Position numbers and translations under genes: made by a program. From Halanaerobium sp046541575 (lineage in GTDB: Bacteria > Bacillota > Halanaerobiia > Halanaerobiales > Halanaerobiaceae): 53,506 nucleotides of DNA. The notes under the pieces are model-generated. The model worked only from the letters and a program-made list of their open reading frames with translations, was not told where the DNA came from and did no database searches. This document shows, in pieces, positions 33,194-42,418 of the stretch (its first letter is position 1; the number at the start of each line of letters is the position of its first letter). The stretch covers positions 1-53,506 of the forward strand of contig JBKHDA010000008.1 in NCBI GenBank assembly GCA_046541575.1, in the 5' to 3' direction.

Positions 33194-34661
33194 AAATATA
33201 GTTTTGCTATTAATAATTTTACTTTTGTTTAGTTCCACTGCTCTGGCCCAGAATGAGCAGATAGTAGAAACAGCTAAATCAGTAAGAGATGATATTAGTG
33301 TAGATGAGCTAATTACAGGTACTTTAACCCCGGTCCAGGATATAGATATTCCTGCCCAAACAGGGGGGGTTGCTGATCTGGTAAATGTAGAAATTGGAGA
33401 TCAGGTTGAAAAAGGTGCTGAGTTGATCAAAATTGATGATGAAACTATGATGATCCAAAAAAGTCAGTCAGAAGCAGCTTTAGATAGTGCTGAAGCTAAT
33501 TATGAAGAGCTTAAAAATGGAGCAACAGAGGAAGAAATGGCTAGAATTAGAGCCAATTATGAAGATGCACAGGCCAGTTTAGAAAGTGCAGAGACTAATC
33601 TGAAATTGATGGAAGAGCTCTACAGTGAACGCCGTTCTTTAGAGCAGCAGCTGGTCAATGCAGAACAGCAGCTGGAAGATGCCAGGCAGAATTATAGCCA
33701 GGCAGAAAATAATTTTGAACAGGCTAAAAAAGATTATGAACGTTCTAGAGGTTTATATGAAGATGATGTAATTTCCGAAAAAGAATATGAAGGTTCAAAA
33801 AATTCCTATGAAAATGCCGAAATATCTCTTGAACAGGCAAAGAATTCTTTATCTGTCGCGGAAAAAAGTTATCAGTTGACAAAAGAGAGTTATAATAATC
33901 CTACAGAATTAAAACAGCAGCTGGAAAATGCCCGCAGTCAGGTCAATAGTGCCCGGACAAATTTTAAGGTTTCCGAACAGAATTTAAAAGAAGCCGAAAG
34001 AGGTCCCCGAGATGAAAGATTAAGAGCCAGTTTAGCCTCGGTTAAACAGGCAGAAGGCAGCTTAGCCGAAATCGAAGATAAGATTTCTAAAACAAAAATA
34101 TCTGCTCCTTTTTCCGGATTAGTTAATCGAGTTAATGTAGAAGCAGGGGAAATGATTTCTGCTGGACAAACAGTTGTTAATTTAATAAATATTGATCAGT
34201 TATATGCGGAAATCAATGTTACTGCAGCAACTGCTTCAGCTCTTAAAAGAGGAGACCAGGTTGAGATCAAAGCCGAGACAATGCAGCATTATATAACAGG
34301 TGAGGTAACAAATATTGCTCCAGCTGCAGATGCCGAAAGCAGAACCTTTTTAGTAAAAGTCAAAATTCCAAATGAAGATCATAGATTAAAAGCAGGAATG
34401 TTTGCAGATGTAAGGATAACTAAAGGAAAATCCGGCTCTGCAGTTGTGGTACCAATAGAGAGTATAGTTAATCTTAATAGTGATAATCCCTCTTTATTTG
34501 TTGTAGAAGATGGTACGGTTCAAAGAAAAGATATAAAGGTAGGTATTAGTACTGACAGCAGAGTTGAGGTTTTAGAAGGTTTAAATGAAGACGAAGAAGT
34601 AGTTATTCGGGGACAGAGTAATTTAGAAAATGGCCAGGAGGTTGAGGTGAGAAATCGATGA
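33183..34661 (+). CDS. RND efflux periplasmic adaptor (HlyD/AcrA family)
   Basis: A 492-residue adaptor: signal peptide (about residues 1-22, ending ALAQ), a lipoyl half (DIDIPAQTGGVADLVNVEIGD), an unusually long alpha-helical hairpin (about residues 90-295, rich in Gln/Glu/Ala with clear heptads), the second lipoyl half (ISAPFSGLVNRVNVEAGEMI), and beta-barrel and membrane-proximal domains (VVVPIESIV, VVIRGQSNLENGQEVEV). It links pump and TolC. There is no lipobox. The ATG at 33183 lies inside the TolC gene; the next gene overlaps by ATGA. Confidence 0.93.
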   Translation: MKNRNIVLLLIILLLFSSTALAQNEQIVETAKSVRDDISVDELITGTLTPVQDIDIPAQTGGVADLVNVEIGDQVEKGAELIKIDDETMMIQKSQSEAALDSAEANYEELKNGATEEEMARIRANYEDAQASLESAETNLKLMEELYSERRSLEQQLVNAEQQLEDARQNYSQAENNFEQAKKDYERSRGLYEDDVISEKEYEGSKNSYENAEISLEQAKNSLSVAEKSYQLTKESYNNPTELKQQLENARSQVNSARTNFKVSEQNLKEAERGPRDERLRASLASVKQAEGSLAEIEDKISKTKISAPFSGLVNRVNVEAGEMISAGQTVVNLINIDQLYAEINVTAATASALKRGDQVEIKAETMQHYITGEVTNIAPAADAESRTFLVKVKIPNEDHRLKAGMFADVRITKGKSGSAVVVPIESIVNLNSDNPSLFVVEDGTVQRKDIKVGISTDSRVEVLEGLNEDEEVVIRGQSNLENGQEVEVRNR

Positions 34662-37600
34662 AATTATCCGATTTCTCGATAAAAAGACCGGTAACAACTG
34701 CAATGATTATCCTGATTGTGCTTTTGCTTGGGACAGTAGCACTATCAAGACTAAATCTTGATCTTTATCCAGATATTACTTTTCCTGGAGCAGCAATAGT
34801 TACTGATTATGAAGGTGTTGGTTCAGAAGAGATAGAAAACTTAATTACTAAACAGATTGAAAGTTCGGTGGCCACCGTAGAAGGGGTTCAAAATGTAAAT
34901 TCAACCTCTTCGATGGGTTCTTCTACTGTAGTTGTAGAGTTTGGCTGGGACCGAAATATGGATTTTGCTGTGCAGGACTTAAGAGAGCAGGTAGACTTAA
35001 TTTCCAGTTCTGTACTGCCGGAAGATGCTGAAAATCCACTTATTTTTAAATTTGATCCAGCAATGCTGCCGATAATGAACTACGGTGTTTCTGCCGAGGG
35101 TATGGAGATTGATGAATTAAAAGAAGAGGTTGATGACCAATTAATACCACGTCTGGAAAGAATACCTGGGGTTGCTCAGGTAAATATGCAGGGTGGTCTG
35201 GAAAGAGAAATAGTAGTTTCTCTTAAGAGAGATAAATTAAATCATTATAATATTGATTTTGATAAAATTACTAATATTATGAGATCTGAAAATGTTAATG
35301 TATCTGCCGGTGATGTAGTTCAGGGAGACAAGGAATTTTTAGTTAGAACAGTTGGTAAATTTTCAAACTTAGACGAAATTAGAGATATTAATGTACCGGT
35401 TGGAAATGAACAGATCAAACTATCTGATGTAGCAGAAGTTAAGGATGGATTTGCAGATATATCCAGCTTATCCAGAACCGATGGAGATCGCAGTCTTTCG
35501 CTTTCACTTCAAAAACAGACTGATGCAAATACTGTTGAAGTGGCCGCTGCTGTTCGCCAGGAAATAGAACAAATCAAAAATGAATACCCTGATTACAGTT
35601 TTTCTCTGGCACTTGATCAGTCTGAGTTTATAGAAGATTCTATTGCAAGTGTTAGCCAAAATGCAATTCTTGGAGGGCTTTTTGCTGTAATTATTCTTTT
35701 CTTATTTTTAAGAAATATCCGAAGTACAATAATTATTGCAACTGCAATGCCGATTTCGATAATCGGAACCTTTATCTTAATGTATTTTGCTGATGTTAAC
35801 TTAAATGTAATATCTCTTGGTGGTCTTGCTCTCGGAGTTGGTATGCTTGTCGATAACGCGGTAGTTGTACTGGAAAATATTTATCGTTATCGGATTATGG
35901 GAGAGGGCAAAGTTGAAGCAGCTCGCGAAGGTTCCTCTGAAGTTGGAATGGCTATTGTTGCTTCTACAGCTACTACAGTAGTTGTTTTCTTACCAATAGT
36001 CTTTGTAGAAGGGATGGCAGGACAGTTATTTAAAGACCTGGCTTTAACAGTAGCATTTTCCCTAATTGCTTCTTTAGTTGTTGCTTTAACTTTAATTCCA
36101 ATGCTGGCTTCTAAGATTTTAAAAGTTAAGCCAAAAGAATTGAAAAGAAGTAAAAAAGAAGGCAGAATCAAAAGAATCTACAGAGCCTCTCTCAGCAGAG
36201 CACTTAAGCATCGCTGGGTATTTGTTGTTTTATTAATTGTTTTACTGGCCGGTAGTTTTGCTCTGGCTCCACAATTAGGTTTTGAATTTATGCCGAATAC
36301 TGATCAGGGAGCTTTTGCAGTCAATTATGAGCTTCCAGAAGGGACTTCACTGTCACGCTCAAATGAAGCTTCAGCTGAAATTGAATCTATACTAACGGAT
36401 ATAGAAGAAGTAGAAACAGTAATTGCAACTGTTGGATCTGGAGGCCAGATGTCTTCAAATACAGGCAGTAATATCGGTAATATTAATGTACAGCTTGTTG
36501 ATCTTGCTGAAAGAGATAGGTCAACATCCGAGATAATGGAAGAAGTTAGAGAAAGAGTTAAAATACCTGACTTGGATGTTTCTGTGGAAGAACAGCAGGG
36601 TGCTCCTGGTGGCGGTGGTGGTGCTCCGGTTAATATAAAATTGCGGGGAAATGATTTAGATGTTTTAGAAAGAGAATCTGCAAAAGCAGTTGCCGCAATT
36701 GAAGATATTGAAGGCTTAAGAGAAATTGAAGATAGTTTTTCTGAGGGTCAACCGGAATACCAGATTAAAGTTAACCGTTCAATAGCAAGTCGCTTTGGTT
36801 TAAATGTCAGTCAAATTGCTAATACTGTTAGAACCGCTATCAGTGGAAGCACTGCAACAAGATATGAAGTGGCCGGTGATGAGTATGATATCAGAATACG
36901 ATTAGAGGAAGACCAAATAGGAAAGCTGTCTCAGGTCCCTGAAATTGATATTCAAACACCATCAGGCCGGATGATACCATTGAGCAGGGTTGCAAGTCTG
37001 GAAATTACTGAAGGTCCAGTAGAAATACTGCGTACAGGTCAGGAGCGTTATTCTGAAATAACTGCTGATACTTATGGAGTAGATTTAGGTACTGTTATGG
37101 GAAGAATACAGGAGCGATTATCTGAAGTCGAACTTCCGGAAGGTTATAGATTCAGCTATGAAGGTGAATTTGAAGATGTACAGGAATCATTCAGCAGTCT
37201 TTCTATGGCTTTTGGACTGGCTATAATTTTAGTCTATATGGTTATGGCTTCTCAGTTTGAATCACTGGTTCACCCCTTTACAATTATGTTTACCATTCCA
37301 CTGGCGGTGATTGGAGTTGTGTTTGGAATGTATATTACCAACAGTATTGTTTCTGTTGCTTCAATTCTGGGTTTAATTACCCTGGCCGGTATAGTAGTTA
37401 ATAATGCAATAGTTATGGTTGATTATATTAATCAGCTGCGCCGAAGAGGTACTGAAAAGATTGAGGCTATTATTACAGCAGGTGCTGTTAGATTACGCCC
37501 GATTATGATGACAGCACTGACTACTATCTTAGGTCTGCTGCCAATAGCAATGGGTATTGGAGAGGGTTCCGAATCTACCCAGCCGATGGGAATAGTAATT

Positions 37601-37738
37601 GTAAGTGGTTTAACATTTGCTACTTTCTTAACTCTGTTTGTGATTCCTATTTTCTATTCTTTAGTTACAGATTTAAGAACAATTATTGTGGCTAAGGTTA
37701 AGGGAATATCAAAAGAAGAAGCAGACAGGTATATTTAG
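34658..37738 (+). CDS. RND multidrug efflux transporter (AcrB/HAE1 family)
   Basis: A 1026-residue inner-membrane pump with 12 predicted segments and two large periplasmic loops. N-terminal FSIKRPVTTAMI and LNLDLYPDITFPGAAIVTDY are typical. The proton-relay positions differ from AcrB: TM4 reads GMLVDNAVVVLEN (Asp399, Asn400 in place of Asp-Asp) and TM10 reads GIVVNNAIVMVDY (Asn915-Asn916 where AcrB has Lys940). Such variants occur in other HAE1 pumps. A Gly-rich linker (GAPGGGGGAP) lies in the second loop. It overlaps the adaptor by four bases. Confidence 0.95.
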   Translation: MKLSDFSIKRPVTTAMIILIVLLLGTVALSRLNLDLYPDITFPGAAIVTDYEGVGSEEIENLITKQIESSVATVEGVQNVNSTSSMGSSTVVVEFGWDRNMDFAVQDLREQVDLISSSVLPEDAENPLIFKFDPAMLPIMNYGVSAEGMEIDELKEEVDDQLIPRLERIPGVAQVNMQGGLEREIVVSLKRDKLNHYNIDFDKITNIMRSENVNVSAGDVVQGDKEFLVRTVGKFSNLDEIRDINVPVGNEQIKLSDVAEVKDGFADISSLSRTDGDRSLSLSLQKQTDANTVEVAAAVRQEIEQIKNEYPDYSFSLALDQSEFIEDSIASVSQNAILGGLFAVIILFLFLRNIRSTIIIATAMPISIIGTFILMYFADVNLNVISLGGLALGVGMLVDNAVVVLENIYRYRIMGEGKVEAAREGSSEVGMAIVASTATTVVVFLPIVFVEGMAGQLFKDLALTVAFSLIASLVVALTLIPMLASKILKVKPKELKRSKKEGRIKRIYRASLSRALKHRWVFVVLLIVLLAGSFALAPQLGFEFMPNTDQGAFAVNYELPEGTSLSRSNEASAEIESILTDIEEVETVIATVGSGGQMSSNTGSNIGNINVQLVDLAERDRSTSEIMEEVRERVKIPDLDVSVEEQQGAPGGGGGAPVNIKLRGNDLDVLERESAKAVAAIEDIEGLREIEDSFSEGQPEYQIKVNRSIASRFGLNVSQIANTVRTAISGSTATRYEVAGDEYDIRIRLEEDQIGKLSQVPEIDIQTPSGRMIPLSRVASLEITEGPVEILRTGQERYSEITADTYGVDLGTVMGRIQERLSEVELPEGYRFSYEGEFEDVQESFSSLSMAFGLAIILVYMVMASQFESLVHPFTIMFTIPLAVIGVVFGMYITNSIVSVASILGLITLAGIVVNNAIVMVDYINQLRRRGTEKIEAIITAGAVRLRPIMMTALTTILGLLPIAMGIGEGSESTQPMGIVIVSGLTFATFLTLFVIPIFYSLVTDLRTIIVAKVKGISKEEADRYI

Positions 37739-37755
37739 TAAATATTAACGATTAA

Positions 37756-37795
37756 AAGCTGAGAGGGAAGATAAATCCTTCTCAGCTTAATTTAT
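37756..37795 (+). terminator. Terminator of the RND operon
   Basis: AAGCTGAGA (37756-37764) pairs with TCTCAGCTT (37780-37788), followed by AATTTATTT, a weak T-tract. An extended -10 box (TGATATAAT, 37831-37839) follows and may serve the patatin gene. Confidence 0.7.
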
Positions 37796-37901
37796 TTATA
37801 AATTAAATGCTTTTATAAATTACGGACTGGTGATATAATAATATTTAGAGAATTCATTAACAATTTTCTAAGTTTTTGGATATCTGTTCTGAGGTGAGAA
37901 T

Positions 37902-39773
37902 ATGAGGAAAATTCCATTAATAATTATTTTAATAATACTGGTTTTTATTAGTCCTGCCCTGGCTCAGGAGACTGAGGACATTCAGGAAAAATCTCAGTTT
38001 AAGGTAACTGAGATTGAATTTGGGGGAGAAACTTATCTTGTTGAAAATCATGATCAATTCAAAGCCAATTATGATCAGCTGCAGCGTCCCGTTGTAGGTC
38101 TTGCCCTATCAGGTGGAGGAGCAAGGGCCATGGTGAACTTTGGGGTCATTAAAGCTTTAGAGGAAGAAGGAATTCCCATAGAATTTATGAGTGGAACCAG
38201 TATGGGAGCAATTGTAGCTACCCTTTATGGCAGTGGTTTAAACACTGACCAGATTCTGGAGATAGTTACTACTACAAGCTTTGGCCGTTTAGTGGATTTA
38301 GAAGTTGGGGGTGGCGGTTCTTTAGTTGAGACCAGGAAACTCAATCTCTTTTTAGAAAAAATTGCACCTAATAAGAACCTGGAGAATTTTGTAATACCAA
38401 CTGCACTTTTAAGTTTTGAACTGGGTGAAGGTAAAAAGTATTTAACAACTGCGGGAAAAATTTCTGATGTTATTCAGAGCTCTTATTCTATTCCTTTATA
38501 TTTTCCTATTGAAAATAGGAATGATCGTTATTTTATGGATGCCGGTATTTTAGAGGCCACACCGGCTAAAGCAGTATCAATGCTGGGAGCTGATTTTGTA
38601 ATAGCAACTACGTCTTTTCCCGATCAAAGTTATAAAGATTTTAATAGTGCAACTGCTTCAATTAATAGATTTTTAAATGTTTTGCAGGATAATTACTCAC
38701 AGCAGATAATTAATAATTATGCTGATTTTGTAATTGATATTGATGTGAACAACTATACTTTTATGGATTTTAATCAGGTAGAAAAACTGGTTAATCTCGG
38801 CTATAGAAGTACCAAAAAAAAGATGCCGGCTCTAAAGAAAAAATTAAAAGAAAAGGGGATAGAGTTGGTTGAATATCCGACAAGGGAAAAACATAATATT
38901 GATGATACAATTTTTGATTTAAAACATGATCGATTTATAGTTGAGGGCAGGGACAGCAATATATTTTTAAATTATGGGCGTGACCAATCTTATTTTGAGC
39001 AGGAATTGATTGTTCCCTTTGAAGATAACTTTCAGTCTGGAGTTGAACTTAAGTCAGATAACTTATCTCTAGATATTAAGGGGGATGAGTTTTTTGCAGA
39101 AGGTTATGAAGCCCGCTTTGAATTTAAGAAAATGACCCGCAAAAGTGATTTCTTAATTGCCTATGCCAATGACTATGATCACAGTACTAAAGATGATTAC
39201 CGCTTTGAATTCAAGTATTTTGCTGATGATTTTCAGAATACACTCGGTTACGGCAGACAGAAGGGTGAAGATTATTATTTGTTAGGAACTAAATTTGCCG
39301 GCAGCCGCAGTCTGGCTGGAATTCAAACAGAAAATGATTTTATTTATAATAATGATCAATCGGAAACAGCGGTACTTTCTTCCAATATAATTAATTTAAA
39401 TTTAGGAGAAAAATGGGATTTAGAAAGCAGTGTAGTTTTTAATAATACATCAATTTTAAAATCACCGGTAATTTACAGAGGCCATTCCCTGGATGAGAAT
39501 ACAAAATTTCAGGCGGCTCTTGATTTTAAGTATAATTACCGTTTTATTGATCCTCTTGCTGTGGGCGGTTTTTTTCAGACTACTGATATAGGTGCATACT
39601 TATTTATGGATTATTATGAAGATGATGGTGATAATGGTGAAACGGCCGGTTTAGGTTTTAGTTCCCAGCTTTATCTCCTGGGCCTGAGATCTATTTCTGT
39701 AGACTTATATTTTGCCTATGACTTTGAAAATAAAGAAGATAGAATTGGTTTGGAGATGGGATATGAGTTTTAG
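37902..39773 (+). CDS. Patatin-like phospholipase with C-terminal outer-membrane barrel
   Basis: A 623-residue exported protein. After a signal peptide (to about residue 21) comes a patatin domain (about 63-320): oxyanion loop SGGGARA (70-76), nucleophile elbow GTSMG with Ser100, and the dyad Asp213 in FMDAG. The remaining 300 residues alternate aromatic and polar residues as in beta-strands and end in IGLEMGYEF, a C-terminal Phe expected of BAM-assembled barrels. This layout resembles type Vd autotransporters (PlpD), though a POTRA domain is not evident. GAGGTGAG precedes the ATG. Confidence 0.87.
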   Translation: MRKIPLIIILIILVFISPALAQETEDIQEKSQFKVTEIEFGGETYLVENHDQFKANYDQLQRPVVGLALSGGGARAMVNFGVIKALEEEGIPIEFMSGTSMGAIVATLYGSGLNTDQILEIVTTTSFGRLVDLEVGGGGSLVETRKLNLFLEKIAPNKNLENFVIPTALLSFELGEGKKYLTTAGKISDVIQSSYSIPLYFPIENRNDRYFMDAGILEATPAKAVSMLGADFVIATTSFPDQSYKDFNSATASINRFLNVLQDNYSQQIINNYADFVIDIDVNNYTFMDFNQVEKLVNLGYRSTKKKMPALKKKLKEKGIELVEYPTREKHNIDDTIFDLKHDRFIVEGRDSNIFLNYGRDQSYFEQELIVPFEDNFQSGVELKSDNLSLDIKGDEFFAEGYEARFEFKKMTRKSDFLIAYANDYDHSTKDDYRFEFKYFADDFQNTLGYGRQKGEDYYLLGTKFAGSRSLAGIQTENDFIYNNDQSETAVLSSNIINLNLGEKWDLESSVVFNNTSILKSPVIYRGHSLDENTKFQAALDFKYNYRFIDPLAVGGFFQTTDIGAYLFMDYYEDDGDNGETAGLGFSSQLYLLGLRSISVDLYFAYDFENKEDRIGLEMGYEF

Positions 39774-39892
39774 GCAATTCTAGTTGATATAAATATTAAA
39801 TATGATAAAATTAAACTATAGAAATTAATTTTACTTTTGAGGCGCTGGTTGTAAAAAAAGGATAAAATAAAAATTAAATGGAGGTTTTAATC

Positions 39893-40432
39893 ATGAAGAA
39901 AACAGCTTTAATTTTAATTTTAGCAGCTTTTTTAGTTGTTGGCATTTCTTCTGCATCTATGGCTCAGGTTCCGGGTTACTGGGATATTAAGGGTGCAATC
40001 GATTTTGGTGGAGAAATAGAAATAGACGGACAATCAGATCAAGATGCTGACAGCGGTTTTACCTTAGTCGGAGAATATAAGGTTCCTTATACCTCTGAGT
40101 GGACCTTTGGTGGTGGAGTTAGATATCAATTAGATAGAGAAACAGACCAGTCAAAAGATGATTTTAATTTTGTACCTTTTTATGGCTTAGCTCATTATAA
40201 TCTGCAGAATAGTCCTTATTATTTCTTAGGTCACTTAGGTTACAATACATTTGATATGGATAATGTTGGTGATACCTCTGGCGGAATGTACTATGCACTT
40301 GGTGCGGGGATGGATTTAGGAAGCAATATGAGTGCAGAATTAATGTATTCTGTTAATAGTGGAGAAATTGACACAGGTAATGAGGATGTAGATTATTCTA
40401 AAATTACTGTTTCTTTAGGTTATCAGTTTTAG
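39893..40432 (+). CDS. Small outer-membrane beta-barrel protein
   Basis: A 179-residue protein: signal peptide (ALILILAAFLVVGISSASMA, cleavage before QVPGY), then alternating strands such as WTFGGGVRYQLDRE, FVPFYGLAHYNL, YYFLGHLGYNTFD, GMYYALGAGMDLG, MSAELMYSVNSG, ending KITVSLGYQF with terminal Phe. About eight strands fit the OmpA/OmpW-like size class. No enzymatic role is evident. TGGAGG lies before the ATG at 39893. Confidence 0.85.
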   Translation: MKKTALILILAAFLVVGISSASMAQVPGYWDIKGAIDFGGEIEIDGQSDQDADSGFTLVGEYKVPYTSEWTFGGGVRYQLDRETDQSKDDFNFVPFYGLAHYNLQNSPYYFLGHLGYNTFDMDNVGDTSGGMYYALGAGMDLGSNMSAELMYSVNSGEIDTGNEDVDYSKITVSLGYQF

Positions 40433-40487
40433 TTTATAGTTCAACTTAGCAGTTTAAGTCCAGCTCTGCCTCAAAAATAGTTAACAC

Positions 40488-40515
40488 AGCTCAGCTTTTA
40501 GGCTGGGCTTTTTCT
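40488..40515 (+). terminator. Terminator after the small barrel gene
   Basis: AGCTCAGC (40488-40495), TTTTAG loop, GCTGGGCT (40502-40509) with one G-U, then TTTTTC. Confidence 0.9.
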
Positions 40516-40648
40516 TTCTTTTATTTAAATAGCAGAAAAAGTATGATACACTTTAAAGAAAGTTAATAGTATTGTAAAAGGTCTTTTTAAATCACTAAAG
40601 ATTCAGCGGCTCAAATTTGTAAATAACTTATAATCTGGAGGGATAAAG

Positions 40649-41137
40649 ATGAAGGAAAAATTTAGTGCTTTAGAAGTTATGGAAATGGCTAAGGACATAG
40701 AAAAAAGAGGTAAAAAGTTTTATTTAAGACACGCAGAGGCAACAGAAAATAGAGATTTAAGAGAATTGTTCAAACAGCTGGCTGCAGATGAGCAGGATCA
40801 CTACGAAAAATTTGTTGCTTTAACTGAAGACTTAAAAGCTGAGGGAGAAAAAGCAGATTATCTTTACGAAGAAGATGTAAGTGCTTATTTTAATTATCTT
40901 GTTGAATATTCAATTTTTCCTAAAGATGATAGTAAAGAATCCTTAGAGGCTTTAAATGATGTAAAAAAGGCTCTAAAATTAGCTGTTCAGGCTGAAAAAG
41001 ATTCCATTTTATTTTATAGAGAAATGTGTGAGAATAATGAAGATAAAACTTTAGAAGCAGTAGAAGAATTAATAAAGCAGGAAAAAGAACATCTAAAATC
41101 ACTGGTTAAATATATTAAAAAATATGACATCAACTAA
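40649..41137 (+). CDS. Ferritin-family diiron protein (rubrerythrin-like, no rubredoxin domain)
   Basis: A 162-residue four-helix protein. Diiron ligands are recognisable: E in MAKDIEKRGKKFYLRHA, ADEQDHYEKF (E-x-x-H), E in QAEKDSILFY and KQEKEHLKSL (E-x-x-H). There is no C-terminal rubredoxin CxxC domain. Rubrerythrin relatives reduce peroxide in anaerobes; this short form may store or sense iron or need a separate electron donor. The 3' end overlaps the GIY-YIG gene by 14 bases. GGAGGG precedes the ATG. Confidence 0.85.
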   Translation: MKEKFSALEVMEMAKDIEKRGKKFYLRHAEATENRDLRELFKQLAADEQDHYEKFVALTEDLKAEGEKADYLYEEDVSAYFNYLVEYSIFPKDDSKESLEALNDVKKALKLAVQAEKDSILFYREMCENNEDKTLEAVEELIKQEKEHLKSLVKYIKKYDIN

Positions 41138-41372
41138 GCATTTTATTTATATTGTAGAATGTGCAGATGGCACCTTTTATACTGGTTATACAACTGATAT
41201 TAAGCGCAGACTGGAAGAGCATAATGCTGGAGAGGGTGCCAAATATACTAGAGGGCGCTATCCTGTTAAATTAAAATATCAGGAATCATTTGAATCCAGA
41301 AGCAGAGCTCAAAAAAGAGAATATCAAATAAAAAAGCTCCCCCGCAGTAAAAAGGAGGAGCTGTTTAACTAA
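41124..41372 (+). CDS. GIY-YIG domain protein (UPF0213/YhbQ-like)
   Basis: An 82-residue single-domain protein with FIYIVECADGTFYTGYTTDI (the GIY...YIG positions read YIV...YTG), the catalytic Arg region KRRLEEHNAG, and KYTRGRYPVKLKYQE. YhbQ relatives are small nuclease-like proteins of unclear role. It is translated from within the ferritin-like gene and its last bases overlap convergently with murB. Confidence 0.9.
   Translation: MTSTKHFIYIVECADGTFYTGYTTDIKRRLEEHNAGEGAKYTRGRYPVKLKYQESFESRSRAQKREYQIKKLPRSKKEELFN
41329..41362 (-). terminator. murB terminator inside the GIY-YIG gene
   Basis: On the minus strand AGCTCCTCC (41362-41354) pairs with GGGGGAGCT (41343-41335), nine pairs with one G-U, followed by TTTTTTATTT. 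The DNA is also coding for the end of the GIY-YIG protein on the plus strand. Confidence 0.75.
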
Positions 41373-42295
41373 AATTCGCCTAAGAAGCGGGGTTCAACCT
41401 CAAGTTGGACTCCGCTTATTTTATATACTTCATCTTTTATCTTATTGATTAGATTTAAAATATCTTCAGCAGTAGCATCACCTTTATTGACTATAAAACC
41501 TGCATGCTTGTTGGATACCTGAGCTCCACCCAGCTGATAACCCTTGAGTCCTGCTTCCTCAATTAAAGGTCCTGTATAATGATCAGTAGGTCTTTTAAAT
41601 ATACTTCCAGCACTGGGGAGTTCCATTGGCTGCTTACTCCAGCGTTTTTGATGCAGCTCTTCCATTTTTGCTTTAATATTTTCTTTTTTATCAGGTTTTA
41701 ATTCAATGCTTAAATCTACAGCTATCAATTTTTGTTTTTGTTTTTGTAAAAGGCTATTTCTATAACTGAGCTCAAGTTCTTTTTTGTTTAAAATTATTAT
41801 ATCTCCATTTTGATTAATCAGGCGGGCCCTGGTTATTACATCTTTCATTTCTCCTCCGTAGGCTCCGGCGTTCATATAGAGAGCACCTCCAAGTGATCCG
41901 GGAATTCCATCAGCAAATTCAAAACCGCTTAAAGAATTTTGATAAGCAACTTCGGCCAGTTCTGATAGTTCTATACCTGTTTCGGCTGTTATAATCTTAC
42001 CCTGGATTTGATAATTATCAAGTTCACCTGTATAGATAATAATTCCCCGGTAGCCTTTATCTGAGATAATCAAATTGCTTCCTTTACCAAGAATAAAATA
42101 TGGAATTTCAGATTTATAAATATGAGGCATTATTTTTTTAAGGGAGTCAATATTTTTCGGAGTTACAAAAAGATCAGCAGGTCCTCCCACTTTAAAACTA
42201 CAATAATCAGCAAGCTTTACATTTTTTTCTACTTTGACAGAGTTTATTTTCTTTAAAATTTTTGTTAAACTATTTATATCAGAGCTATAATTCAT
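41369..42295 (-). CDS. murB: UDP-N-acetylenolpyruvoylglucosamine reductase
   Basis: A 308-residue FAD enzyme that makes UDP-N-acetylmuramate for peptidoglycan. FAD-binding parts are SFKVGGPADLFVTP, ILGKGSNLIIS and ADGIPGSLGGALYMNAGAYG; the catalytic Ser is in PSAGSIFKRP, and the C-terminal GGAQVSNKHAGFIVN is typical. It is the short type II form. A GGAGAAA site precedes the start. It is divergent from the ParB-type gene with a 123-base intergenic region. Confidence 0.96.
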   Translation of the reverse strand: MNYSSDINSLTKILKKINSVKVEKNVKLADYCSFKVGGPADLFVTPKNIDSLKKIMPHIYKSEIPYFILGKGSNLIISDKGYRGIIIYTGELDNYQIQGKIITAETGIELSELAEVAYQNSLSGFEFADGIPGSLGGALYMNAGAYGGEMKDVITRARLINQNGDIIILNKKELELSYRNSLLQKQKQKLIAVDLSIELKPDKKENIKAKMEELHQKRWSKQPMELPSAGSIFKRPTDHYTGPLIEEAGLKGYQLGGAQVSNKHAGFIVNKGDATAEDILNLINKIKDEVYKISGVQLEVEPRFLGEF

Positions 42296-42418
42296 CTTAT
42301 TTCTCCTTTATGATTAGTAATTAGTTTAAATTATAAATTCTTCATTTAATATAATATGCTATATTAAATAGAAAATCAATGGGGAGTCTCTATTTTGAAG
42401 AAGGGGTTGGGTATTTAT

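Noticed and set aside
33500..34020. Internal repeats in the efflux adaptor as a possible DNA repeat
   Set aside because: The repetition is at protein level (Gln/Glu/Ala heptads of a coiled-coil hairpin), as normal for this family.
36600..36625. GGTGGCGGTGGTGGT-type run in the RND gene as a microsatellite
   Set aside because: It is in frame and encodes a Gly-rich linker seen in RND proteins; no sign of frameshifting.
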